DNA of 64,000 nucleotides from Streptomyces sp. NBC_01335 (GTDB lineage: Bacteria > Actinomycetota > Actinomycetes > Streptomycetales > Streptomycetaceae). Each line of letters starts with the position of its first letter. Positions within the stretch are counted from its first letter, which is position 1. Where the stretch lies: the NCBI RefSeq assembly GCF_035953295.1, contig NZ_CP108370.1, forward strand, positions 6,619,001 through 6,683,000, in the 5' to 3' direction. This document shows positions 52,120 to 60,230 of the stretch, one piece after another. A program made the translations under genes and the position numbers. The notes under the pieces are model-generated. The model had not been told where the DNA came from. It made no database searches and was given only the letters and a program-made list of their open reading frames with translations.

Positions 52120-53334
52120 ATGGCCGCACAGAAGAACCCTCCCGGACCCCGCCCCGCCCCCGGGCCGGTGCGCCCGGCCGTGCTCTCGGCCCGGGCGCTC
52201 AACCGGGCCACACTCCACCGCCAACTCCTGCTCGAACGGTCGGAGATGTCTCCGAAGGAGGCCGTCGCCCACATCGTCGGACTCCAGGCGCAGAACACCC
52301 GGCCGCCCTACTTCCAGCTCTTCTCGCGCCTCGCCGACTTCGACCCCGCCGATCTCTCCGCGCTGATGGAGTCGCGTGAGGTCGTACGGATCGTCACCCT
52401 GCGCTCCACGATCCACACCCACACCGCCGACGACGCCCTCACCGTCCGCCCGCTCGTCCAGCCGGCCCGCGACCGCGAGCTGAGACTCTTCCGGCAGGGG
52501 CTCACCGGGGTGGACCTCGACCGGCTCAAGGAGATCAGCCGGGCACTCGTGGAGGAACGGCCCCGCACGGTCAAGGAGTTGCGCACCGCGCTCCTCGCCG
52601 CATGGCCCGACGCCGATCCGCTCGCCCTCACCGTGGCGGCCCGCTGCGCGCTCCCGCTGGCACAGACCACGCCCCGGGGCCTCTGGGAGCGGAGCGGGCA
52701 GGTCACGCTCACCACGCTGGAGCACTGGCTCGGCCGCTCCGCCCGAGCCGCCCCGGCCCCCGACACTCCGGCCCCCGACACCCCGGCCCCCGACACCCTG
52801 GTGCTCCGCTACCTCGCGGCCTTCGGCCCCGCCTCCGTGAAGGACCTCCAGAGCTGGGCCGGGCTCACCCGGATGCGCGAGGTCTTCGACCGGCTGCGAC
52901 CGGTGCTCCTCACCTTCCGCGACGAACACGGCGTCGAACTCTTCGACCTCCCCGACGCCCCGCGCCCCGGCCCGGACTTCCCCGCCCCGCCGCGCTTCCT
53001 GCCCGAGTTCGACAACGTCCTCCTCGGCCACGCCGACCGCACCCGGGTCATCCCGGCCGAGTTCAGCGGGCGCAACGGCAAGGGGAACCAGGCGTACGGA
53101 ACCGTGCTCGTCGACGGGTTCCTCGCCGCGATCTGGCGCCTCGACCGTACGGACGACACCGCGACCGCCACCGTCCAGCCGCTGGGCCGGCTCGGCCGCG
53201 CGGACCGGGATGCCGTCGCCGAGGAGGCCGTACGTCTGCTGACCGTGATGACGGACGCGGGCGCGCACGACGTCCGCTTCGCCGACTTCGTGGACTTCGG
53301 CGACTCCGGGGACTCCGGGGACTTCGGGGGGTGA
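52120..53334 (+). CDS. Winged-helix DNA-binding protein, AlkZ-like glycosylase family
   Basis: A 404-residue protein of the HTH_42 (winged helix DNA-binding) family, which includes the DNA glycosylases AlkZ and YcaQ. The AlkZ-type QxQ catalytic motif is present at Gln56 and Gln58 in VGLQAQNTRPPYFQL. Further family segments are VRIVTLRSTIHTHTADD and RFLPEFDNVLLGHADRTRVI. A 15-bp coding repeat (APDTP three times) lies near residues 213-227. The ATG at 52120 follows a -10-like TACCGT by 7 nt, so it may be leaderless. The acyl-CoA synthetase gene follows after 89 bp. AlkZ in other species protects against a self-made DNA crosslinker. Confidence 0.8.
   Translation: MAAQKNPPGPRPAPGPVRPAVLSARALNRATLHRQLLLERSEMSPKEAVAHIVGLQAQNTRPPYFQLFSRLADFDPADLSALMESREVVRIVTLRSTIHTHTADDALTVRPLVQPARDRELRLFRQGLTGVDLDRLKEISRALVEERPRTVKELRTALLAAWPDADPLALTVAARCALPLAQTTPRGLWERSGQVTLTTLEHWLGRSARAAPAPDTPAPDTPAPDTLVLRYLAAFGPASVKDLQSWAGLTRMREVFDRLRPVLLTFRDEHGVELFDLPDAPRPGPDFPAPPRFLPEFDNVLLGHADRTRVIPAEFSGRNGKGNQAYGTVLVDGFLAAIWRLDRTDDTATATVQPLGRLGRADRDAVAEEAVRLLTVMTDAGAHDVRFADFVDFGDSGDSGDFGG
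52756..52797 (+). repeat. 15-bp coding repeat (APDTP)
   Basis: Nearly three 15-bp units in the AlkZ-like gene, encoding an APDTP linker. Confidence 0.75.
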
Positions 53335-53423
53335 ACCGCCCCGGGTACCGGCGGGGTCCGCGGGCAGAAGGGGCTGGTTGAATCGGGGACCATGACCGGT
53401 CCGGTCCACAACGAGGAGGACAC

Positions 53424-55118
53424 ATGTCGGCAACCAGCGCGACCGGGACGTTCCGGGCCGCCCGGGACTTCCTGCTCCAGCACCGCGAGGACTGGGCGAC
53501 CGCCTACGCGGGATTCCGGTGGCCCCGGCCCGACCGCTTCAACTGGGCGCTCGACTGGTTCGACGTGATCGCCGAGGGCAACGACCGTACCGCCCTGCAC
53601 ATCGTGGAGGAGGACGGCCGCCGCACCGAGACGTCCTTCGCCCGGATGTCGGCCCGGTCCAACCAGGCGGCCAACTGGCTCGCCGCTCAGGGCGTGCGCG
53701 AAGGCGACCGCATCCTCGTCATGCTCGGCAACCAGGTCGAGCTGTGGGAGACCGCACTCGCCGCGATGAAGCTGCGCGCCGTGGTCATCCCCGCCACCCC
53801 GCTGCTCGGACCGCTCGACCTCCGCGACCGGGTCGACCGGGGTCAGGTCGCCCACGTGCTCGTGCGCGCGGAGGACACCGGCAAGTTCGACGACGTGCCC
53901 GGCTCCTACACGCGCATGGCGGTGGGCGGTGCGGGCGACGGCGCCCGGGTCCCGGAGGGATGGCTCTCCTACGCGGACGCCGACGAGCACCCCGAGGTGT
54001 ACGTACCGGACCGGGAGACGTTCCCCGACGAGCCGCTGATGCTGTACTTCACCTCGGGCACGACCGCCAGCCCCAAGCTGGTGGAACACACCCATGTGTC
54101 GTACCCCGTCGGCCACTTGGCGACGATGTACTGGATCGGGCTGCGGCCCGGAGACGTCCACCTGAACATCTCCTCGCCCGGCTGGGCCAAGCACGCCTGG
54201 TCCAACCTGTTCGCCCCCTGGAACGCCGAGGCAACCGTCTTCATCTTCAACTACCAGCGGTTCGACGCGAGTCGGCTGATGGCCGAGATGGACCGGTCGG
54301 GCGTCACCAGCTTCTGCGCGCCGCCGACCGTCTGGCGGATGCTCATCCAAGCCGACCTCACCCAGCTCGCCAACCCGCCGCGCGAGGTCGTCGCGGCCGG
54401 TGAGCCGCTCAATCCCGAGGTCATCGAGACCGTGCGGCGGGCCTGGGGCGTGACCGTCCGGGACGGCTTCGGCCAGACGGAGACCGCCGTCCAGGTCGCC
54501 AACTCACCCGGCCAGCAGGTGAAGGCCGGCTCGATGGGCCGCCCCACCCCCGGCTACAAGGTCGAGCTGCTCGACCCGCTCACCGGTGAACCCGGCGCCA
54601 CGGAGGGGGAGATCTCCCTCGATCTCTCCGCGGCCCCGACCGGTCTGATGACCGGCTACCGCGCGGACCCGGAACGCACGGCCGAGGCGATGGCGGGCGG
54701 CTACTACCGCACCGGTGACATCGGCTCCCGCGACGAGGACGGGTACATCACCTACATCGGGCGGTCCGACGACGTCTTCAAGTCCTCGGACTACAAGATC
54801 TCGCCCTTCGAGCTGGAGAGCGCCCTGCTGGAGCACGAGGCGGTCGCCGAGGCCGCGGTCGTGCCCGCCCCCGACCCGGTCCGGCTCTCGGTGCCGAAGG
54901 CGTACGTCGTGCTCGCCGAGGGCTGGGAGCCCGGGCCGGACACCGCGAAGGTGCTGTTCGAGCACTCCCGTGCCGTACTCGCCCCGTACAAGCGCCTGCG
55001 CAGGCTGGAGTTCGCGGAGCTGCCGAAGACCATCTCCGGCAAGATCCGCCGGGTCGAACTGCGTGAGCGGACCGCCCGCGCGGCCGGTACGGAGTACGCC
55101 GAGGGCGACCTGCGGTGA
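53424..55118 (+). CDS. AMP-dependent acyl-CoA synthetase
   Basis: A 564-residue adenylate-forming ligase. Motifs: YFTSGTTASPKLVEHTH (P-loop), VRDGFGQTETAVQ, YYRTGDIGSRDEDGYITYIGR, and the C-terminal lysine in LPKTISGKIRRVELRER. The sequence resembles medium-chain acyl-CoA synthetases (the MACS/AcsA-like group), which activate carboxylates to CoA thioesters for degradation. ATG 53424 with GAGGAGGA upstream. Closed by a strong hairpin. Confidence 0.9.
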   Translation: MSATSATGTFRAARDFLLQHREDWATAYAGFRWPRPDRFNWALDWFDVIAEGNDRTALHIVEEDGRRTETSFARMSARSNQAANWLAAQGVREGDRILVMLGNQVELWETALAAMKLRAVVIPATPLLGPLDLRDRVDRGQVAHVLVRAEDTGKFDDVPGSYTRMAVGGAGDGARVPEGWLSYADADEHPEVYVPDRETFPDEPLMLYFTSGTTASPKLVEHTHVSYPVGHLATMYWIGLRPGDVHLNISSPGWAKHAWSNLFAPWNAEATVFIFNYQRFDASRLMAEMDRSGVTSFCAPPTVWRMLIQADLTQLANPPREVVAAGEPLNPEVIETVRRAWGVTVRDGFGQTETAVQVANSPGQQVKAGSMGRPTPGYKVELLDPLTGEPGATEGEISLDLSAAPTGLMTGYRADPERTAEAMAGGYYRTGDIGSRDEDGYITYIGRSDDVFKSSDYKISPFELESALLEHEAVAEAAVVPAPDPVRLSVPKAYVVLAEGWEPGPDTAKVLFEHSRAVLAPYKRLRRLEFAELPKTISGKIRRVELRERTARAAGTEYAEGDLR

Positions 55119-55120
55119 AC

Positions 55121-55180
55121 CGCGGCCGCGACCGGCATGATCCGAACGAAAGATCCTGACCGCTGCCGGTCGCGGCCGCG
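55121..55180. terminator. Long-stem terminator after acyl-CoA synthetase
   Basis: Perfect 16-bp stem (55121-55136 with 55165-55180) with a 28-nt loop between convergent genes. Confidence 0.75.
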
Positions 55181-55197
55181 TGGTGCGCCTCGGATCC

Positions 55198-55461
55198 TCA
55201 GGCGGCCTCGACTATTTCCGGCGCCGGGCCCCGGGTCGCGGCCGCCCACTCGATGAGCAGGACCTCGTACGCCTCGGAGGACCAGTCGCGTCCGGCCCGG
55301 GAGTCCACGAGCGCCCGGATGGCCTCGTTGGTCTCGACGGCGGACGGGTTCGCGGGACGCTCGTGGCCGGGCGCGGAGACCACGGCCCCGGTCGCGCTCG
55401 TGGGATCGGCCGAGGGAGAGGTGTGGGTGCAGGAGGACGTGTGGCGGGAGGTCAAAGCCAT
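55198..55461 (-). CDS. Hypothetical protein, 87 residues
   Basis: A small cytosolic protein. The N-terminal half is Ser/Thr/Pro-rich and probably disordered; the C-terminal half (AIRALVDSRAGRDWSSEAYE, then LLIEWAAATRG) is a helical region. I do not recognise a family. Start ATG 55461 (MALTSRH); GTG 55467 is an alternative. Ribosome binding signal weak. It lies 9 nt downstream of the acetyltransferase stop on the same strand, so it is probably cotranscribed with it. Confidence 0.6.
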   Translation of the reverse strand: MALTSRHTSSCTHTSPSADPTSATGAVVSAPGHERPANPSAVETNEAIRALVDSRAGRDWSSEAYEVLLIEWAAATRGPAPEIVEAA

Positions 55462-55470
55462 GCGCACACG

Positions 55471-56112
55471 CTAGCGTTCGCCACTGACAACGTCGGCCCG
55501 AGGGGCGACGTCGGTCCGAGGAACGAGGCCCGGCGCCCGGGAGGGCGGCGGTGTGCCCGCCGTCAGGCCGGCGGGCCGGGGCAGCACGATCCGGGCCGGT
55601 TCGCGGCGCATGCAGACGCGGGGGCGGCGGTCCAGCCCGCTGCCCACCTCCTCGGCCCTGATCCGCCGCAACCCGTCCGTGAGTTGGTCCTCGCGCAGCA
55701 CGGTGAACCCGATGCGCGCGTAGTACGGCGCGTTCCACGGAACGTCGGAGAAGGTCGTCAGGGTGAGCGCGCCGAGTCCCTGTCCCTCCGCCCACACGGC
55801 CACGTGATCGATGAGCGCCCGGCCGATGCCCAGCCGGGCCGCGGACGGATCGACCGACACCTGTTCGATGTGGGCGGCGCCGTCCACCGGGTCCGCGATC
55901 AGATAGCCGACGGGTGTCCCGTCCGCGGGGGCGTGGGGATGGGCCGCCACCCAGCAGCGTCCGGCGGCCCGGTAACTCTCCAGCACTTCGAGGGGCGGCG
56001 GTTCGTCGTCGGCGACGTCAGCCATTCCGAGTGCTCTGAACGGTTCCCCTGCGGCGCGCTCGATGTCCTGCAGTCGGCGGAGATCGGAGCGTCTGGCGGA
56101 GCGGATGCGCAT
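55471..56112 (-). CDS. GNAT family N-acetyltransferase
   Basis: A 213-residue acetyltransferase. The GNAT core is visible: MRIRSARRSDLRRLQDIERA, CWVAAHPH, VGYLIADPVDGAAHIEQVSV, the acetyl-CoA loop ARLGIGRALIDHVAVWA, and APYYARIGFTVLRED. A C-terminal extension of about 30 residues is poorly conserved. The ATG at 56112 has CATACT-type -10 sequence 7 nt upstream, possibly leaderless. Substrate unknown. Confidence 0.87.
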   Translation of the reverse strand: MRIRSARRSDLRRLQDIERAAGEPFRALGMADVADDEPPPLEVLESYRAAGRCWVAAHPHAPADGTPVGYLIADPVDGAAHIEQVSVDPSAARLGIGRALIDHVAVWAEGQGLGALTLTTFSDVPWNAPYYARIGFTVLREDQLTDGLRRIRAEEVGSGLDRRPRVCMRREPARIVLPRPAGLTAGTPPPSRAPGLVPRTDVAPRADVVSGER

Positions 56113-56213
56113 ACGGCCCAGTATGGCGAGCGCCGGCCCGCCGGGGTGCCGGGACTCCGGAAGTCGGTGCCGGACGCACCCGGCGGCGCCGGTGCCCTGC
56201 CGCTGCGTCCCCC

Positions 56214-56972
56214 TCACGCCCCCGTGCTGAGCAGATCCTCGGCGGCGCCGTTGACCGGCCGCGCGGTACCGGTGAGGTCCATGGCGAACAGTGGCATCGA
56301 CACCAGATCCGCGCGCCGGACGGCTGCCTCGTCGTATCCCGCGAGCGAGAAGAAGACCCCGGAGACCGACTCACTCAGCGCGTTCAGCCAGAGGCATTCG
56401 ATCTCACGCACCCCGGTCGGACAGGTCGAGGTCTCGACCTGGGCGAGCGCCCCGTCCGCCCGCAGGTCGACGCGTGAGGCGGGGCGTTCGAGCGGCTGGG
56501 TGACCCGTTGGAATCCGAGCCAGCCGAGGTACAGCCCGGCCGCCGTCACCGCGTCCCGCGCGGTGCGGACCGGCAGGGGCTCGAAGGGCGGGCGCGGAGG
56601 GGGCGCGGTGCGGGGGAGCGGGATGTGCGCCGGTGGCTCGGCGCCGGCTTCCGGGGCCGTACCGCGCTCGGGCTCCGGGTCCGTCCAGGGGGACGTACCG
56701 GGGGCGGCGGGGGACTCCGTACGGACCGGGACGCGCAGGACCGTGCCGCAGGGGCAACCCAGTTCCGGCTGCGGCCAGTGGTCTTCGCGCCCGCAGTCGG
56801 CGCAGCGCGCGGTGACCCAGCAGTCCGCCCAGACGCGCCGGGTGATCACGGTGGCGGGTGCCCCGTGCACCGTTCGCAGGGCGGTGGGGGCGCCGCAGGG
56901 ACACGAGTAGACCGGGATCACGAACGCCCGGTCACGCAGACAGGCGGGGCAGCGCACGTGCACAGGTTCCAC
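56214..56972 (-). CDS. Zinc-ribbon protein with endonuclease-like C-terminus
   Basis: A 252-residue protein. The N-terminal 80 residues contain four cysteine pairs, CPAC, CPCG, CADC and CPCG, making two zinc ribbons. A proline-rich linker follows, then a C-terminal domain of about 100 residues (AGLYLGWLGFQRVTQPLE, RVDLRADGALAQVETSTC, VREIECLWLNAL). The spacing of the Asp in VDLRAD and the Q-V-E-T-S strand resembles the PD-(D/E)xK restriction endonuclease-like fold, with a Ser in place of the lysine, so it may be inactive. The GTG at 56972 has GGAG 5 nt upstream. Function is inferred only. Confidence 0.65.
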   Translation of the reverse strand: MEPVHVRCPACLRDRAFVIPVYSCPCGAPTALRTVHGAPATVITRRVWADCWVTARCADCGREDHWPQPELGCPCGTVLRVPVRTESPAAPGTSPWTDPEPERGTAPEAGAEPPAHIPLPRTAPPPRPPFEPLPVRTARDAVTAAGLYLGWLGFQRVTQPLERPASRVDLRADGALAQVETSTCPTGVREIECLWLNALSESVSGVFFSLAGYDEAAVRRADLVSMPLFAMDLTGTARPVNGAAEDLLSTGA

Positions 56973-57267
56973 AGTGTCTCCTTCCGCCGGCGCCCGGGTA
57001 CCGACGCGGCGTTCTGTGGGTGAGTGACTGGGTGAGTGGGTGGTGGGCGGGTGGTGAGAGGGGGCTGCGAGCGCTGCGCTCCCGGCCCGCCGTCCGCCTC
57101 CGCACATCGTCCTCCAGAGCCCGGTCCCGGGTAAGGCGTTTGGCGCGGTTTTCGGCCGATCCGGGCCGTCGGAGCCGTTCTCGGGCCGTTCTCGGACCGT
57201 TCTGGGGCCGCGTTACAGTCGGGGCCGAGCCGGCCCGCACACCGGCCGGAACCCCTGGGGAGGCACC

Positions 57268-57522
57268 GTGCGTCTGAGGGTGGAATTCACCACCGAACCC
57301 TTCGATCTCGACGAGGCCCCGGCGCACGCCGTGGTGGCCCGCGAGGTCATCGGCGCGGCCCCGTTGGACACGGTGGACGTCGGGCCCTTCGGCAACACGG
57401 CGGAGGGCGGTGCGGACGTGGTGCTGGCGGCCGTGGACACGCTGCTCCGGCGCACCCTCGCGGCCGGGGCCACCCGGATATCGTTCCAGGTCAACGTGAT
57501 CGGCGAGGGGGAGGAGCGGTGA
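57268..57522 (+). CDS. Thiamine-binding protein (MTH1187/YqgV type)
   Basis: An 84-residue protein resembling the MTH1187/YqgV (DUF77) family: start MRLRVEFTTEPFD, then VDVGPFGNTAEGGADVVLAA and the ending AGATRISFQVNV. Members bind thiamine or related molecules in the dimer interface. GTG 57268. Its stop overlaps the HTH gene start by 4 bp, a tight coupling that hints at a shared function. Confidence 0.8.
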   Translation: MRLRVEFTTEPFDLDEAPAHAVVAREVIGAAPLDTVDVGPFGNTAEGGADVVLAAVDTLLRRTLAAGATRISFQVNVIGEGEER

Positions 57523-57938
57523 GTGCCGGCCCTGCCCGGGACCGCCCGGCCCTCGACCGTGCTGCCCCGGGCCACCCCGCTCCCGACCACCCCTTGGTCG
57601 CCGCCGTGAAACCGCTGGCCGACGCGATGGGCGCCGAACTGCTGGACGTCGGACGGGCGCGGCCGGACGACGTGGTGCTCGCGTGGGAGGGCCAGGACGT
57701 CCTGGCCGTACGGCTGCCGCAGCTCTCGGAATCCCTGGACCACATCCTCTCCGCGATGGAGCGGACGTACGGCGGGCCGCTGGCCGGACTGGACCGCCGG
57801 GCGAAACAGTCCGTGGTCCGCACCCTGGAGGCCCGGGGCGCGTTCGCCGTACGGCACGGGGTGGAGACGGTGGCGAGCGCCCTCGGGGTCAGCCGCTTCA
57901 CCGTCTACAACTACCTCAACCGCGAGAAGGGGGCCTGA
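57519..57938 (+). CDS. Helix-turn-helix protein upstream of uraD
   Basis: A 139-residue protein with a C-terminal DNA-binding segment of PucR/Fis-like type (VVRTLEARGAFAVRHGVETV, then VASALGVSRFTVYNYLNREK). The N-terminal part has an alpha-beta region (LVAAVKPLADAMGAELLDVG). GTG 57519 overlaps the preceding stop. This kind of gene is seen next to urate-degradation genes in streptomycetes, so it may regulate the operon. Confidence 0.8.
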   Translation: MSAGPARDRPALDRAAPGHPAPDHPLVAAVKPLADAMGAELLDVGRARPDDVVLAWEGQDVLAVRLPQLSESLDHILSAMERTYGGPLAGLDRRAKQSVVRTLEARGAFAVRHGVETVASALGVSRFTVYNYLNREKGA

Positions 57939-57992
57939 GGGGAGCCGTCCGCGCGCCACGCGGAACCGGACCCCGACGCCGACAGGCCAATT

Positions 57993-58007
57993 TCAACAAA
58001 GTGTTGA
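57993..58007. promoter_or_regulatory. Inverted repeat TCAACA-AAG-TGTTGA
   Basis: Perfect 6-bp inverted repeat with 3-bp spacer, about 83 bp upstream of uraD. The TGTTGA arm sits where a -35 element would lie. Candidate operator of the purine degradation operon; the binding protein is unknown. Confidence 0.55.
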
Positions 58008-58089
58008 CGCGGCGTCGCGCGGAGGCGTTAGCTGTTCGCAGCCCGCACGGCGCACAGCACGAAACAGCGACGATCAGCGCGGAGGCTCC

Positions 58090-58599
58090 GTGACATCGAG
58101 CTCCCCACCGGGCCTGGCCCGGTTCAACGCCCTGGCGCACGACGAAGTCGCCGACGTACTGACCGAGATCTGCTCCAGCGGTGCCTGGGGCGCCGCACTC
58201 CTCGCGCGGCACCCCTTCACCACCGCCGACGACCTGCTCACCGCGAGCGACGCGGCCACCGCCGCGCTGTCCGTGGACGACCTGGCCGAGGCGATGGCCG
58301 GTCATCCGGCGATCGGGCGGCCGAAGCCCGGCGATCCCGTGTCCGCGCGGGAACAGCGGGGGATGGCGGGCGCCTCCGACGCTCTCAGGGCCGAGATGCT
58401 CGAACTGAACCTGGCCTACCAGGAGCGCTTCGGCCATGTCTTCCTGATCTGCGCCACCGGGGCGACCGCCGGGCAGATGCGCGACGCGCTGCGGGCCCGT
58501 ACGGGGAACACGCCCGAGCGGGAGAGCGCGATCGTGCGCACCGAGCTGGGCAAGATCAACCGTATCCGGCTGACCCGCCTCATGACCGAAGGGGAGTGA
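58090..58599 (+). CDS. uraD: OHCU decarboxylase
   Basis: A 169-residue 2-oxo-4-hydroxy-4-carboxy-5-ureidoimidazoline decarboxylase, the last step from urate to S-allantoin. The catalytic histidine lies in AMAGHPAIGRPK, and the C-terminal half shows NLAYQERFGHVFLICATG and RTELGKINRIRLTRL. GTG 58090. The uraH start overlaps its stop by 4 bp. Confidence 0.95.
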   Translation: MTSSSPPGLARFNALAHDEVADVLTEICSSGAWGAALLARHPFTTADDLLTASDAATAALSVDDLAEAMAGHPAIGRPKPGDPVSAREQRGMAGASDALRAEMLELNLAYQERFGHVFLICATGATAGQMRDALRARTGNTPERESAIVRTELGKINRIRLTRLMTEGE

Positions 58600-58985
58600 G
58601 GGTCCTGAGTACCGACACCACCGCCTCGGTGTCCACGCACGTCCTGGACACCAGCATCGGCCGCCCCGCGGCCTCCGTCCCCGTCCGCCTCGCCACCCGC
58701 CCCGACGCCACCGCCGGGTGGACGCCGCTCGGCGGCTCGGTGACGGACGCGGACGGCCGCTGCGCGGACCTGCCCGCCCTGCCCGAGGGGGCGGCCCAGG
58801 TACGGCTCGACTTCGACACCGACGCGTACTTCGCCCTGGAGACGGAAGGACCGTCCACCCCGTCCGCCGATGGCGGAACGTTCTTTCCGGAGGTGGCGAT
58901 CACCTTCGCCGTCCGTCCCGGCGAGCACCACCACGTACCGCTGCTGCTCAGCCCGTTCGGCTACTCCGTCTACCGGGGCAGCTGA
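58596..58985 (+). CDS. uraH: Hydroxyisourate hydrolase (HIUase)
   Basis: A 129-residue transthyretin-like hydrolase that converts 5-hydroxyisourate to OHCU. The signature STHVLDTSIGRPAASVPVRL begins the domain, and the tetrapeptide YRGS ends it, both typical. The GTG at 58596 overlaps the uraD stop, so translation is coupled. Urate oxidase follows after 216 bp. Confidence 0.95.
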   Translation: MRVLSTDTTASVSTHVLDTSIGRPAASVPVRLATRPDATAGWTPLGGSVTDADGRCADLPALPEGAAQVRLDFDTDAYFALETEGPSTPSADGGTFFPEVAITFAVRPGEHHHVPLLLSPFGYSVYRGS

Positions 58986-59050
58986 GGGCCCGCCGGCCCG
59001 CGGCCCACCCCGTCGCCGAGGTGAACACCCCGCGGCGGGGCGGCTCGCCG

Positions 59051-59096
59051 TACCCGTACACATCCCGCTCGCCGTCCGTACCCGTACACATCCCGC
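59051..59096. repeat. 18-bp direct repeat between uraH and urate oxidase
   Basis: TACCCGTACACATCCCGC at 59051-59068 and again at 59079-59096, followed by a run of CCGTACC-type 7-bp units near 59112-59133. The gap is within the operon. Confidence 0.75.
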
Positions 59097-59201
59097 GCGA
59101 ACACCGCCTGTCCGTACCCCGTACCCCGTACCCCGAACGCCCCCGGGCCCGCATCCCTGACGGCGCCGCCTCCCGCTTCCCGCAGAAAGGTCCCGGCACC
59201 C

Positions 59202-60167
59202 ATGACCACGCACGCCCAGCAGTCCTCCGAGGTCGCGGCCCCCCGGCCCCGCACCGTGGTGCTCGGCCAGAACCAGTACGGCAAGGCCGAGAACCGGGTC
59301 GTCAAGATCGTGCGCGAGGGCGCCACCCACCACATCAAGGACCTCAACGTCTCGGTCTCCCTCTCCGGCGACCTGGACGAGGTCCACATCTCCGGTGACA
59401 ACGCCCACGTGCTGCCGACCGACACCATGAAGAACACGGTGTACGCGTTCGCCAAGGAGCACGGCATCGACTCCGCCGAGCAGTTCGGCATCCACCTCGC
59501 CCGGCACTTCGTCCGCTCGCAGCCCGCGATCACCCGGGCGCGCGTGCGCATCGAGGAGTACGCCTGGGAGCGCATCGAGGACCCCGCCGCCGGCCCGGAC
59601 ACCCCGCGCCACTCCTTCGTACGGAAGGGGCAGGAGGTCCGCACCACGCAGATCCGTTACGACGGCGAGCGCTGGGAGGTGATCTCCGGGGTGAAGGATC
59701 TCACCGTCCTGAACTCCACCGACTCCGAGTTCTGGGGTTACGCGAAGGACCGGTACACCACCCTCAAGGAGGCGTACGACCGCATCCTCGCCACCGACGT
59801 CTCCGCCCGGTGGCGGTACAACTGGTCCGACGAGACTCAGGAGATGCCCAGCTGGGAGGAGTCCTGGGAGCAGGCCCGCGCGCATCTGCTCCGGGCGTTC
59901 GCCGAGACGTACTCCCTCTCCCTCCAGCAGACGCTCCATCAGATGGGCGCCCGGGTCATCGAGAACCGTGCCGAGATCGACGAGATCCGCTTCTCGCTGC
60001 CGAACAAGCACCATTTCCTGGTCGACCTCGGGCCGTTCGGACTCGACAACGCCTCCGAGGACGGTGCCGTCTACCTCGCCGCCGACCGTCCCTACGGACT
60101 GATCGAGGCCACCGTGCTGCGCGAAGGCGCCGCGCAGTCGATCCCGGCGGACCTCACCAACCTCTGA
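59202..60167 (+). CDS. Urate oxidase (factor-independent urate hydroxylase)
   Basis: A 321-residue cofactor-free uricase, converting urate to 5-hydroxyisourate and hydrogen peroxide. Key residues: lysine in NQYGKAENRVVKIVRE, threonine in LPTDTMKNTVYAFAKE, RHFV in HLARHFVR, and the second-half SDSEFW-like segment STDSEFWGYAKDRYTTL and NKHHFLVDL. No peroxisomal-type C-terminal tripeptide. ATG 59202 with AAAGG upstream. It forms the urate-to-allantoin operon with uraD and uraH. Confidence 0.96.
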   Translation: MTTHAQQSSEVAAPRPRTVVLGQNQYGKAENRVVKIVREGATHHIKDLNVSVSLSGDLDEVHISGDNAHVLPTDTMKNTVYAFAKEHGIDSAEQFGIHLARHFVRSQPAITRARVRIEEYAWERIEDPAAGPDTPRHSFVRKGQEVRTTQIRYDGERWEVISGVKDLTVLNSTDSEFWGYAKDRYTTLKEAYDRILATDVSARWRYNWSDETQEMPSWEESWEQARAHLLRAFAETYSLSLQQTLHQMGARVIENRAEIDEIRFSLPNKHHFLVDLGPFGLDNASEDGAVYLAADRPYGLIEATVLREGAAQSIPADLTNL

Positions 60168-60230
60168 GCAGCTGCGGGGCCCGGCCGTACAACGCCGGCC
60201 GCCCGCACCGCACTTACCGAAGGATGCACG

